NCBI RefSeq assembly: GCF_000023105.1
Contig: NC_012669.1
Location: forward strand, 2,605,025 to 2,669,024
Reading direction: 5' to 3'
Source of the DNA: Beutenbergia cavernae DSM 12333
GTDB lineage: Bacteria > Actinomycetota > Actinomycetes > Actinomycetales > Beutenbergiaceae
DNA: 64,000 bases
Shown here: positions 55,869 to 64,000 of the stretch, piece by piece
Layout: the number at the start of each line of letters is the position of its first letter
Numbering within the stretch: the first letter of the stretch is position 1
Program-made: the position numbers and the translations under genes
Notes under the pieces: model-generated
Seen by the model: the letters and a program-made list of their open reading frames with translations, nothing else
Database searches by the model: none
Told to the model about the DNA's origin: nothing

Positions 55869-57091
55869 GAGGAGTACGCCGAGTTCTCGTGCACGTACGC
55901 GTGCGTGAGGTCGTTCGTCCACACCGTGGCCTCGGCCTCGCCGGCGTGCAGGTCGACGACGATGCTCACCTCGCGGGCACCGGCCATGTCCACACGTGAA
56001 CGGTCCTCGTACGCCGCACCCGCGCGGCAGACCTGGGTGCCGTTGATCGTCACGTCGAGCGCGGCCGGATCGAACGGGGCCACGGACTCGGGCACCGTGC
56101 CGACCTGGGCGAGCACACGGCCCCAGTTGGGGTCGTTTCCGAAGATCGCTGCCTTGACGAGGTTGGAGCGGGTCACCGCGCGCGCCACGGCGAGCGCGGC
56201 GTCCTCGGTGTGGGCACCCGTGACCGTGACGGCGACGTCGTGGCTGGCGCCCTCGGCGTCGGCGACGAGCGCCCGGGCGAGCGTCGCGCACACGTCGCGG
56301 ACCGCCGCGGCGAAGGTCTCGGGGTCGGGGGCGACGCCGGACGCCCCGGACGCCAGCAAGGTCACCGTGTCCGACGTCGACATGCACCCGTCGGAGTCGA
56401 CGCGGTCGAACGTGAGCGCCGTCGCCGCGCGCAGGGCCGCGTCGGCCTGCGCCGCATCGACGACGGCGTCCGTCGTGAGCACGCACAGCATCGTCGCGAG
56501 CGCCGGGGCGAGCATCCCCGCACCCTTCGCCATCCCGCCGACGGCGAACTCGCCGTCGGGCGTGACGACCCGGACGTCCGCCGTCTTCGGCACGCTGTCC
56601 GTCGTCATGATCGCCAGGGCGGCGTCGGGACCGCCGTCGGCGGCGAGGGCGCTCGCCGCCGCGTCGACGCCACCGAGCAGGAGCTCGCGGGGCAGCCGCT
56701 CGCCGATGAGGCCGGTGGAGCACACGACGACGTCGCCGGCCGAGACGCCCAGCGCGCTCGCGACGCGCTCGGCCGTGAGGTGCGAGTCGGCGAAGCCCTC
56801 GGGGCCGGCGAACACGTTCGCCCCGCCCGAGTTGAGGACGACCGCGCTCACGACGCCGTCCGTCACGACCTGCCGCGACCAGAGCACCGGGGCGCCCACG
56901 ACCCGGTTCGACGTGAACACCGCAGCACCGACCTGCGCCGGACCGTCGTTGACGACGAGGGCGACGTCCCGCCCGCCCGAGGTCTTGAGCCCTGCAGCGA
57001 CGCCCGCGGCGCGGAACCCGGCCGGAGCCGTCACGCCGGGCGAGGCCTCCCCGGGGGCATCCTGGGCGGGCTGTCCTTCGCTCGAGCTCAC
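55865..57091 (-). CDS. argJ: Bifunctional ornithine acetyltransferase/acetylglutamate synthase
   Basis: A 408-aa self-cleaving Ntn-type enzyme that recycles the acetyl group. [14 protein letters not shown] opens the fold, and [23 protein letters not shown] is the autoproteolysis region, with the catalytic Thr of [13 protein letters not shown] forms the oxyanion part. The short N-terminal tail is Pro/Ala-rich. GTG at 57091 overlaps argC. Presence of argJ means the acetyl cycle is used. Confidence 0.96.
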   Translation of the reverse strand: MSSSEGQPAQDAPGEASPGVTAPAGFRAAGVAAGLKTSGGRDVALVVNDGPAQVGAAVFTSNRVVGAPVLWSRQVVTDGVVSAVVLNSGGANVFAGPEGFADSHLTAERVASALGVSAGDVVVCSTGLIGERLPRELLLGGVDAAASALAADGGPDAALAIMTTDSVPKTADVRVVTPDGEFAVGGMAKGAGMLAPALATMLCVLTTDAVVDAAQADAALRAATALTFDRVDSDGCMSTSDTVTLLASGASGVAPDPETFAAAVRDVCATLARALVADAEGASHDVAVTVTGAHTEDAALAVARAVTRSNLVKAAIFGNDPNWGRVLAQVGTVPESVAPFDPAALDVTINGTQVCRAGAAYEDRSRVDMAGAREVSIVVDLHAGEAEATVWTNDLTHAYVHENSAYSS

Positions 57092-58152
57092 GGGGCGACT
57101 CCTTCGGTGGGCAGGCCGGTGTGCTCGGGCAGCCCGAGCGCGAGGTTCATGGACTGCACGGCGGCGCCCGCCGTGCCCTTGACGAGGTTGTCGATCGCCG
57201 TGACCGTGACGACGCGGCCGGCGGCGGCGTCCACGGCGACCTGCACCAGCGCGGTGTTCGCGCCGAGAGTCGCCGCCGTCGTCGGCCACTGCCCGTCGGG
57301 CAGGAGGTGGACGAACGGCTCGCCGTCGTACGCACGCTCCCACGCCTGGCGGACGGCGGCGGCGTCGACGCCGGGGGCGAGGCGCGCCGTCGCCGTCGCG
57401 AGGATCCCGCGGGCCATCGGCACGAGGGTCGGCGTGAACGAGATCGTCACGTCCGCGGCGCCGGCCGCGCGGAGGTTCTGCTGGATCTCCGGGATGTGGC
57501 GGTGGGTGCCGCCGACGGCGTAGGGCACGGCGGAGCCGAGCGCCTCGCTCGCGAGGAGGTGCGTCTTCGCCGCCTTGCCGGCGCCGGAGTAGCCGTTGGC
57601 GAGGACGGCGACGACGTCCGTGGGCTCGACGACGCCAGCGGCGATCCCGGGCGCGAGGCCGAGCGTGACGGCGGTGACGTTGCAGCCCGGTACAGCGACG
57701 CGCCGGGCGGCGGCGAGCTCGGCACGCTGGGCGGTCGCCACGTGCTCGCCCGCGTGCAGGAGCTCTGGAAGGCCGTACGTCCACGTCCCGGCGTGCTCGC
57801 TGCCGTAGAAGGCGCGCCACGCCGCGGGGTCGACGAGCCGGTGGTCGGCGCCGCAGTCGAGCACGAGGACGTCCTCGCCGCGGGCCTCCAGCTCGGCGGC
57901 GAGCGCGCCGGACGCGCCGTGCGGGAGCGCGAGGACGACGACGTCGTGCCCGGCGAGCACCTCGGCGCTGGTCGGGTCGAACGTGCGGTCCGCGAGCGCG
58001 CGCAGGTGCGGCAGGTGGGCGCCGACGCGCTGCCCGGCGTTGGCGTGGGCGGTCAGGGCCCCGAGCGTGACGTCCGGATGGCCCAGGAGCAGCCGCGCCA
58101 CCTCGCCGCCGGCGTAGCCGCTCGCCCCGGCGATCGCGATCGATACAGTCAC
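57088..58152 (-). CDS. argC: N-acetyl-gamma-glutamyl-phosphate reductase
   Basis: A 354-aa NADPH enzyme, first gene of the arg operon. [21 protein letters not shown] is the nucleotide site, [16 protein letters not shown] carries the catalytic Cys, and [13 protein letters not shown] the conserved His. I choose the GTG at 58152 (VTVSIAIAG) because TATGGT lies 7 bases before it and family members start here; ATGs at 58158 and 58164 would fall inside the operator. Confidence 0.95.
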   Translation of the reverse strand: MTVSIAIAGASGYAGGEVARLLLGHPDVTLGALTAHANAGQRVGAHLPHLRALADRTFDPTSAEVLAGHDVVVLALPHGASGALAAELEARGEDVLVLDCGADHRLVDPAAWRAFYGSEHAGTWTYGLPELLHAGEHVATAQRAELAAARRVAVPGCNVTAVTLGLAPGIAAGVVEPTDVVAVLANGYSGAGKAAKTHLLASEALGSAVPYAVGGTHRHIPEIQQNLRAAGAADVTISFTPTLVPMARGILATATARLAPGVDAAAVRQAWERAYDGEPFVHLLPDGQWPTTAATLGANTALVQVAVDAAAGRVVTVTAIDNLVKGTAGAAVQSMNLALGLPEHTGLPTEGVAP

Positions 58153-58153
58153 G

Positions 58154-58167
58154 TGCATAACCATACA
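58154..58167 (-). promoter_or_regulatory. ARG-box-like operator over the argC -10
   Basis: tgtatggttatgca on the minus strand is an imperfect dyad (TGTAT-N4-ATGCA) close to the ARG box TGNATNNNNATNCA. It contains the -10 TATGGT (58160-58165), which lies 7 bases before the argC GTG. Binding of ArgR here would block the leaderless promoter. Confidence 0.65.
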
Positions 58168-58220
58168 CACCGCGGCGGTCCGCCCGGGCACCCGCCGGCT
58201 GGCCGGCCCTCGTCCGGCGC

Positions 58221-58226
58221 TAGGTT
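58221..58226 (+). promoter_or_regulatory. Leaderless-type -10 for the quinone oxidoreductase
   Basis: TAGGTT is followed by 6 bases and then GTG at 58233; no RBS is present. Confidence 0.55.
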
Positions 58227-58232
58227 GGGCGC

Positions 58233-59216
58233 GTGCGCGCGATCCAGGCCCGTGAGGCGGGCGGCCCCGAGGTGCTCGAGCTCGTCGACCTGCCCGACCC
58301 GGCGCCAGGGCACGGCGAGGTGCTCGTGCGGGTCGGCGCCGCCGGCGTGAACTTCATCGACACGTACCGCCGCAGCGGCACGTACCCGATGCCGTTCCCG
58401 CACGTCGTCGGCACCGAGGGCGCGGGACGCGTGGTCGCCCTCGGCGAGGGAGTCACGCAGCCCGCGATCGGTGACCGCGTCGCCTGGTCCGACGTCCCCG
58501 GCAGCTACGCGGAGCTCGTCGCGGTGCCCGTGGACCGCGCCCTGCCCGTCCCGGACGAGGTGTCCGACGACGTCGCAGCCGCCCTCCCGCTCCAGGGCAT
58601 GACCGCCCAGTACCTCGTGGACGCCACGTATCCCGTGCAGCGGGGCGACCAGCTCCTCGTGCACGCGGCGGCCGGCGGCGTCGGCCTCCTGCTCGTGCAG
58701 CTCGCGGCCAGCCGCGGCGCCCGCATCATCGCGACCGTCGGCTCGACGGAGAAGGAGACCCTCGCGCGCGGGGCGGGCGCCGACGTCGTCATCCGCTACG
58801 ACGAGCTCGACGACGTCGCGACGGCGCTGCCTGCGCTCGTGCGCGAGGCGACGGGCGGAGAGGGTGTGCACGCCGTCTACGACGGGGTCGGCGTCGCGAC
58901 ATTCGACGCCTCGCTCGCGAGCCTGCGCCGACGCGGCACGCTCGTCCTGTTCGGTGCGTCCAGCGGCCCTGTGCCGCCGGTCGACCCGCAGCGCCTCAAC
59001 CGCGCCGGATCGGTCTACCTCACCCGCCCGACGCTCGGCGACTACACGACCACCCGCGAGGAGCTGCTCGCCCGGGCGCGCGACGTGTTCGACGCCGTCG
59101 CCCACGGCCGTCTCGACGTGCGGATCGGCGCCCGCTTCGGGCTCGCTGACGCCGCCGAGGCGCACCGCGCCCTCGAGGGGCGTGCGACCACCGGGAAGGT
59201 GCTGCTCGAGGCCTAG
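58233..59216 (+). CDS. Quinone oxidoreductase (zeta-crystallin type)
   Basis: A 327-aa medium-chain dehydrogenase without zinc ligands. [26 protein letters not shown] and [29 protein letters not shown] form the NADPH site (AAxGGVG), typical of [16 protein letters not shown] is the signature start. It reduces quinones or other electrophiles by one or two electrons. It is divergent from argC and its stop overlaps the convergent flavodoxin gene by 4 bases. Confidence 0.92.
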   Translation: MRAIQAREAGGPEVLELVDLPDPAPGHGEVLVRVGAAGVNFIDTYRRSGTYPMPFPHVVGTEGAGRVVALGEGVTQPAIGDRVAWSDVPGSYAELVAVPVDRALPVPDEVSDDVAAALPLQGMTAQYLVDATYPVQRGDQLLVHAAAGGVGLLLVQLAASRGARIIATVGSTEKETLARGAGADVVIRYDELDDVATALPALVREATGGEGVHAVYDGVGVATFDASLASLRRRGTLVLFGASSGPVPPVDPQRLNRAGSVYLTRPTLGDYTTTREELLARARDVFDAVAHGRLDVRIGARFGLADAAEAHRALEGRATTGKVLLEA

Positions 59217-59734
59217 CGCCGGTCGGCGTCCTCGGCATCGACGGCGAGGCGCGCGGCGATCCGCTCGGCCCACTCGCGGACGTCGTCCCAGAGGGTGTAC
59301 TCGCCCTCGCGCGCCCGCACGATCGCGACGAGCGACCGCTCCCGCAGGGACAGCTCCTCGAGCCGGAGGCGGCCACCGAACACGACCGGCGGGTGCATCG
59401 GCGCCCCGGCCCGGAGCGGCCTGAGCCACGCGGCGTCGAGCGGGGCGAGCGTCACGTCGCGGATCCCCACCGAGAACGGGAACACGGGCGGGCCGTCCGG
59501 CATGCGCAGGAGCCTGGACCGCAGCGTGGTCGCCGCGGCGAGCCACTGGCCCGTGTACACGGCCGACCCGAGGACGACGGCGCCCGCCGTCTCGAGCGCA
59601 CCCGCGTCGGCCACGAGGTCGGCGGCGTCGGCATGGACGACGTCGTGGCCGCGCTCGCGCAGCACGTCCGCGATCGCGGCACCGACGTCGGTCGTCGCGC
59701 CGTGCTTCGACGCGGTCGCCACGAGCACCCGCAT
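59213..59734 (-). CDS. Flavodoxin-like protein, HemG-type
   Basis: A 173-aa flavodoxin-fold protein. MRVLVATASKHGATTDVGAAIA is the FMN phosphate-loop region, VVLGSAVYTGQWLAAAT the next FMN loop, and PFSVGIRDV follows. The domain layout resembles the menaquinone-dependent protoporphyrinogen oxidase HemG group, but many actinobacterial members are of unproven function. I chose the ATG at 59734; a longer frame to 59836 would add Gly/Pro-rich residues. Confidence 0.8.
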   Translation of the reverse strand: MRVLVATASKHGATTDVGAAIADVLRERGHDVVHADAADLVADAGALETAGAVVLGSAVYTGQWLAAATTLRSRLLRMPDGPPVFPFSVGIRDVTLAPLDAAWLRPLRAGAPMHPPVVFGGRLRLEELSLRERSLVAIVRAREGEYTLWDDVREWAERIAARLAVDAEDADRR

Positions 59735-59832
59735 GCCCCCAGCATGCCCGCTCGGCTCCCCTCCCGTCCTGGGCCGAAGGTCCCCCGCGTCACCCGTGCC
59801 CGACGCCGCGGTCGGGTCGCCGTGCTCGCGCG

Positions 59833-60672
59833 TCATCGCGGTGGGACGAACGCCTCGGCGGCGTACGGGTCGTCCTCACCCCACGGCTGGACGCGCAGCC
59901 GGCGGTCGTCCGGCCCGGGCGCACCGTGCGCGCGGAGCAGGTCCGGCGTGTCGTGAGTGACGCGCAGGTAGCAGCCGGACCAGTCGTCGAGCTCGCCCCG
60001 GGCGACGGCCACCACGGCGTCGACGGAGCGCTCGACGGGCGTGAACTCGGTGCGTCCCGCGTGGATGCGCAAGGAGGTCGACATGTCCGTGCGCACGGTG
60101 CCGGGCGAGAGGGCGAAGGCGCGGAGGCCCCGCTCGAAGCCGGCCTCGTGCAGGTGCCCCACCTGACGGATGACAGCCGCCTTGCTCACCGTGTACGCCG
60201 AGGCCACGTCCCAGTCCTTCGCCCCGGCACCGGACGTCAGGTCCACGACGCGGCCGCCACCACGGGCCAGCATGCCCGGGATCACGGCGCGCGCCAGGAG
60301 GAACGGGCCGCGCACGTTCGTCTCGAGGATCGACCACCACTCGTCGGGGTCCGCCTCCCACAGCGGGACCTCGGCGTCGATCCGGCCCGCGTTGTCCACG
60401 AGCAGGTCGATCGAGCCGAGGCCCGCGAGCGCGGCGTCGACGGCGGCGGCCACCTGGTCCGGGTCGCCGACGTCGGCCGTGACGACGACGGCGCGGCGGC
60501 CGCGGCTCTCGACCTCCCGGGCGACCTCGGCCAGCTTCTCGGCGTCCCGCGCGAGGAGCCCGACGTCGAGCCCGGCGTCGGCCAGTCCGAGCGCGAGTCC
60601 GCGCCCGATCCCCCGGGACGCGCCGGTCACGAGGGCGGTGCGCGCGGGCTCGGGGACGAGCGCGTCAGCCAC
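59833..60672 (-). CDS. Short-chain dehydrogenase/reductase
   Basis: A 279-aa SDR. ALVTGASRGIGRGLALGLADAG is the NAD(P) site, NAGRIDAEVPLWE the NAG strand, LTSGAGAKDWDVASAYTVSKAAV the Ser-Tyr-x3-Lys catalytic set. An extra C-terminal segment (about 40 residues, ending AAEAFVPPR) follows the core. The substrate is unknown. Its GTG lies 8 bases inside the pheT end, so it is probably co-transcribed with pheST. Confidence 0.88.
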   Translation of the reverse strand: MADALVPEPARTALVTGASRGIGRGLALGLADAGLDVGLLARDAEKLAEVAREVESRGRRAVVVTADVGDPDQVAAAVDAALAGLGSIDLLVDNAGRIDAEVPLWEADPDEWWSILETNVRGPFLLARAVIPGMLARGGGRVVDLTSGAGAKDWDVASAYTVSKAAVIRQVGHLHEAGFERGLRAFALSPGTVRTDMSTSLRIHAGRTEFTPVERSVDAVVAVARGELDDWSGCYLRVTHDTPDLLRAHGAPGPDDRRLRVQPWGEDDPYAAEAFVPPR

Positions 60673-63162
60673 GGAGCACCCCGCCCACCCGCTGTCCCGC
60701 CTCGGCGACGACGGCGTCCCGCACCTCGGCCGTCTCGGCGGCCGTGAGCGTGCGATCGTCGGCGCGCAGCCGGAGGGCGAACGCGAGCGACTTCTTGCCT
60801 GCGCCCAGCTGGTCGCCGGTGTAGACGTCGAACAGCTCGACCGACTCCGCGAGCTCACCCGCCCCGGCCCGCACCGCGGCGAGCACGTCGGCCGCGGGGA
60901 CGGCCTCGTCGACGACGAGCGCGACGTCCTCCTTGGCCACCGGGAACGTCGAGAGCCGGGTGGGTCGCACCGGCTCGAGGGGCACGGCGGCGACCAAAGC
61001 GTCGAGGTCCAGCTCGAACGCGACGGTCCGCGCCGGCAGCTCGAGGGCCGCGCAGACCTGCGGCGCGAGCTCGCCGGCGTGCCCGAGGAGCGTGTCACCG
61101 GCAGTGACGCGGGCGCACCGCCCCGGATGGAACGGCGAGCGGTCCGGGTCCGCGGCGAGGGCCACGTCGACGCCGAGAACCCGGGCGAGCCGGAGCACGA
61201 GGCCGATCACCGCCTCCGCGTCGGCGTGGGTGACGACGGCGGCGACATGCCTCGGCTGGTCCGGCACCGCCGCCTCGAGCTGCGCGACGATCTCGTCTCC
61301 CGGGTACGCCCCGCCGTCCGGCAGCAGGCTCGGCACGGCACGTCCGTGCGTGACCATCCCGGTCTCCGTGATCGCGACCCGCTCGGCGCCGCGCCCGAGG
61401 TTCCGGGCGGCTGCGGCCGTGAGGGTCGCGAGCAGGCTCGTGCGCAGCTCCGGCGCCTCCTCCGTGAGCGGGTTCGCGAGCCGCAGCGCGTGGCGCCGCG
61501 GGTCGTCCGCGTGCTCGCCCAGCGCGTCGTGCACGCCCGGCGACACGAACGGGTACGTCAGCACCTGCACCAGACCCGCCTCGGCGAGCGCCCGCTCGAC
61601 CGAGCGCCGCAGCCACGCGTCGCGGCTCAGCCCGCGGCCGGCCGGCGCCGCCGGGACGATGGACCCGATCGCCTCGTAGCCGCGCAGCCGGACGACCTCC
61701 TCGACGAGGTCCACCGGCTCGACGAGGTCCGGGCGCCACGTGGGCGGCGTGACCTCGACGGTGCCGGCGAGCTCGCCCGCCCGCACGTCGGCGCCGAGCG
61801 CGCGCAGCGTCTCGGTCACCTCCTGCTCCGTGTACGGGACGCCGACGAGCGACGCCGGGAGGTGCGTGCCGAGGACGATGGTGGCCGGCGCCGTCGTCGC
61901 GTCCACGTCGGTCACCGCCTCGTCGGCGCGGCCGCCGCCGAGCTGCACGAGCAGGTCGACGACGCGCTGCGCCGCCACCGGCGGCAGCTCGGGGTCGACA
62001 CCGCGCTCGAACCTCCGCGAGGCCTCGGACGGGAGCCGGTGACGCCGCGCCGCACGCGCGATGGTCACCGTGTCGAAGTGGGCAGCCTCCACCAGCACGT
62101 CCCGCGTCAGCGGTCCGACCTCCGTGGCGGCGCCACCCATAACGCCGGCGATGCCGATCGCGCGGCTGCCCTCGCCGTCCGGCGAGTCGGTGATGAGCAG
62201 GTCCTCCGGGTCAAGGCGCCGGTCGACGTCGTCGAGGGTCGTCATCCGCTCCCCCGCCCGGGCGCGGCGCACGACGATCGGCGCCGTCAGCGTCCCGAGG
62301 TCGTACGCGTGCGTGGGCTGCCCCAGCTCGAGCATCACGTAGTTGGTCACGTCGACGGGCAGCGAAACGGGCCGCATGCCGGACTGGCGCAGGCGGCGCT
62401 GCATCCAGTCGGGAGACGGCGCGGCCACGTCGACCCCGCGCACGACCCGCGCCACGAACCGGTCAGCGCCCTGGGCGCCGCGGATCGGGGCGTCGTCGGC
62501 GAGCACGACGGCGAACCCGTCCTGGGTGGGCGACGGCGGCGGGGTCGCACTCCCGGCGGGCACGGGCAGGCCGGGGTCGGTGTAGGCACCGCCAGTGGCG
62601 AGCGCGTACTCGCGGGCGACGCCGCGCACGCTGAAGCAGTACCCGCGGTCGGGGGTCACGTTGATCTCGAGGACGCTCTCGCCGAGCCCCAGCAGCTCGA
62701 TCGCATCGGTCCCCGGCCCGACGTCGTCGGCCACCTCGGTCAGCACGAGGATGCCCTCGTGGTCCTCGCCGAGCCCGAGCTCGCGGGCCGAGCAGATCAT
62801 GCCGTCCGAGACGTGCCCGTAGGTCTTGCGCGCCGTGATCGCGAAGTCGCCCGGCAGGACGGCACCGGGAAGCGCGACGACGACGAGGTCGTCCACCGCG
62901 AAGTTGTGCGCGCCGCAGACGATCCCGCGCGGGGAGTCCTCGCCGACGTCCACCTGGCACCAGCGGATCGTCTTGCCGTTCTTCTGCTTCTCGTCCGCGT
63001 ACGTCACGACACGGCCGACGGTGAGGGGGCCCGTCACGCCGGACGTGTGGATCTCCTCCTCCTCCAGCCCGACGCGCACGAGGTCGGCGGCGACCTCGTC
63101 GACGCCGGTTCCCGCTGCGAGCTCGGCGTGCTCGGCCAGCCACGGCAGCACCACGTACGGCA

Positions 63163-63163
<1 letters not shown>
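60665..63163 (-). CDS. pheT: Phenylalanyl-tRNA synthetase beta subunit
   Basis: An 832-aa subunit with the usual modules: N-terminal OB-fold tRNA-binding domain (CQVDVGEDSPRGIVCGAHNF), B3/B4 editing domain (VDVTNYVMLELGQPTHAYDL), B5 domain, a catalytic-like core, and C-terminal FDX-ACB domain starting LSTFPVAKEDVALVVDEAVP. It works as an alpha2-beta2 tetramer with PheS. The ATG shares one base with the pheS stop (TGATG). Confidence 0.97.

Positions 63164-64000
<837 letters not shown>

Overview
This window looks like the chromosome of a high-GC Gram-positive actinobacterium, most likely of the order Micrococcales. The support is very high GC in coding DNA, GTG starts, 4-base start/stop overlaps, many promoters of the leaderless type (a TANNNT hexamer 6-8 bases before the start codon), an InhA-like enoyl-ACP reductase, a SufR-led suf operon, and a 16S-23S spacer without tRNAs. 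No plasmid, phage or transposon genes were recognised. The gene order resembles two conserved actinobacterial neighbourhoods, known in Mycobacterium tuberculosis as Rv1456c-Rv1484 (suf, fabG1-inhA) and Rv1649-Rv1699 (pheST, arg, tyrS, tlyA, recN, pyrG).

Region 1 (1-11.3 kb): the end of serB; a SixA-like phosphatase behind fabG-fabI; a DUF3099 protein, a small Cys/His protein and SURF1; an ABC-F ATPase; a TetR regulator facing a VOC protein across a long dyad; a SpoU methyltransferase; bioY; a zinc metallopeptidase; and a DUF222-HNH nuclease gene preceded by a leaderless 13-codon mini-ORF.

Region 2 (11.5-24.2 kb): a tandem array made from the 3' end of sufT, then the minus-strand operon sufR-B-D-Rieske-C-S-U-T. 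Divergent from it are an ABC-2 exporter pair, an AraC/NmrA/DUF1772 group, a 4 x 22-bp tandem repeat, and heme A synthase ctaA.

Region 3 (24.2-39.8 kb): one long, tightly overlapping minus-strand run. In transcription order it is an 854-aa Arg/Gly-rich disordered protein with a TPR-like end, a HAD phosphatase, a 60-aa protein, tlyA, nadK, recN, steA, mctB, a MraY/WecA-like membrane protein, a MurJ-like flippase, a GT4 glycosyltransferase, pyrG and a NUDIX hydrolase. It mixes ribosome modification, DNA repair, cofactor synthesis and cell-envelope functions.

Region 4 (39.9-45.7 kb): a complete minus-strand rRNA operon (16S-23S-5S) with upstream promoters, a boxA-like element, a 23S processing stem and a strong terminator. 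The Arg/Gly-rich gene begins about 110 bases after that terminator, on the same strand.

Region 5 (45.9-64 kb): tyrS, a 3-methyladenine glycosylase, a methyltransferase and a P-loop kinase. Then comes the arginine operon argC-J-B-D-F-R-G-H with an ARG-box-like site on its promoter, a quinone oxidoreductase, a flavodoxin, an SDR, and pheS-pheT, with pheS running off the right edge.

The most unusual items are the Arg/Gly-rich protein beside the rRNA operon, the repeat array copied from the sufT 3' end, and the mini-ORF/SOS-like arrangement at the HNH gene. All functional statements come from reading the sequence; no database search was run.
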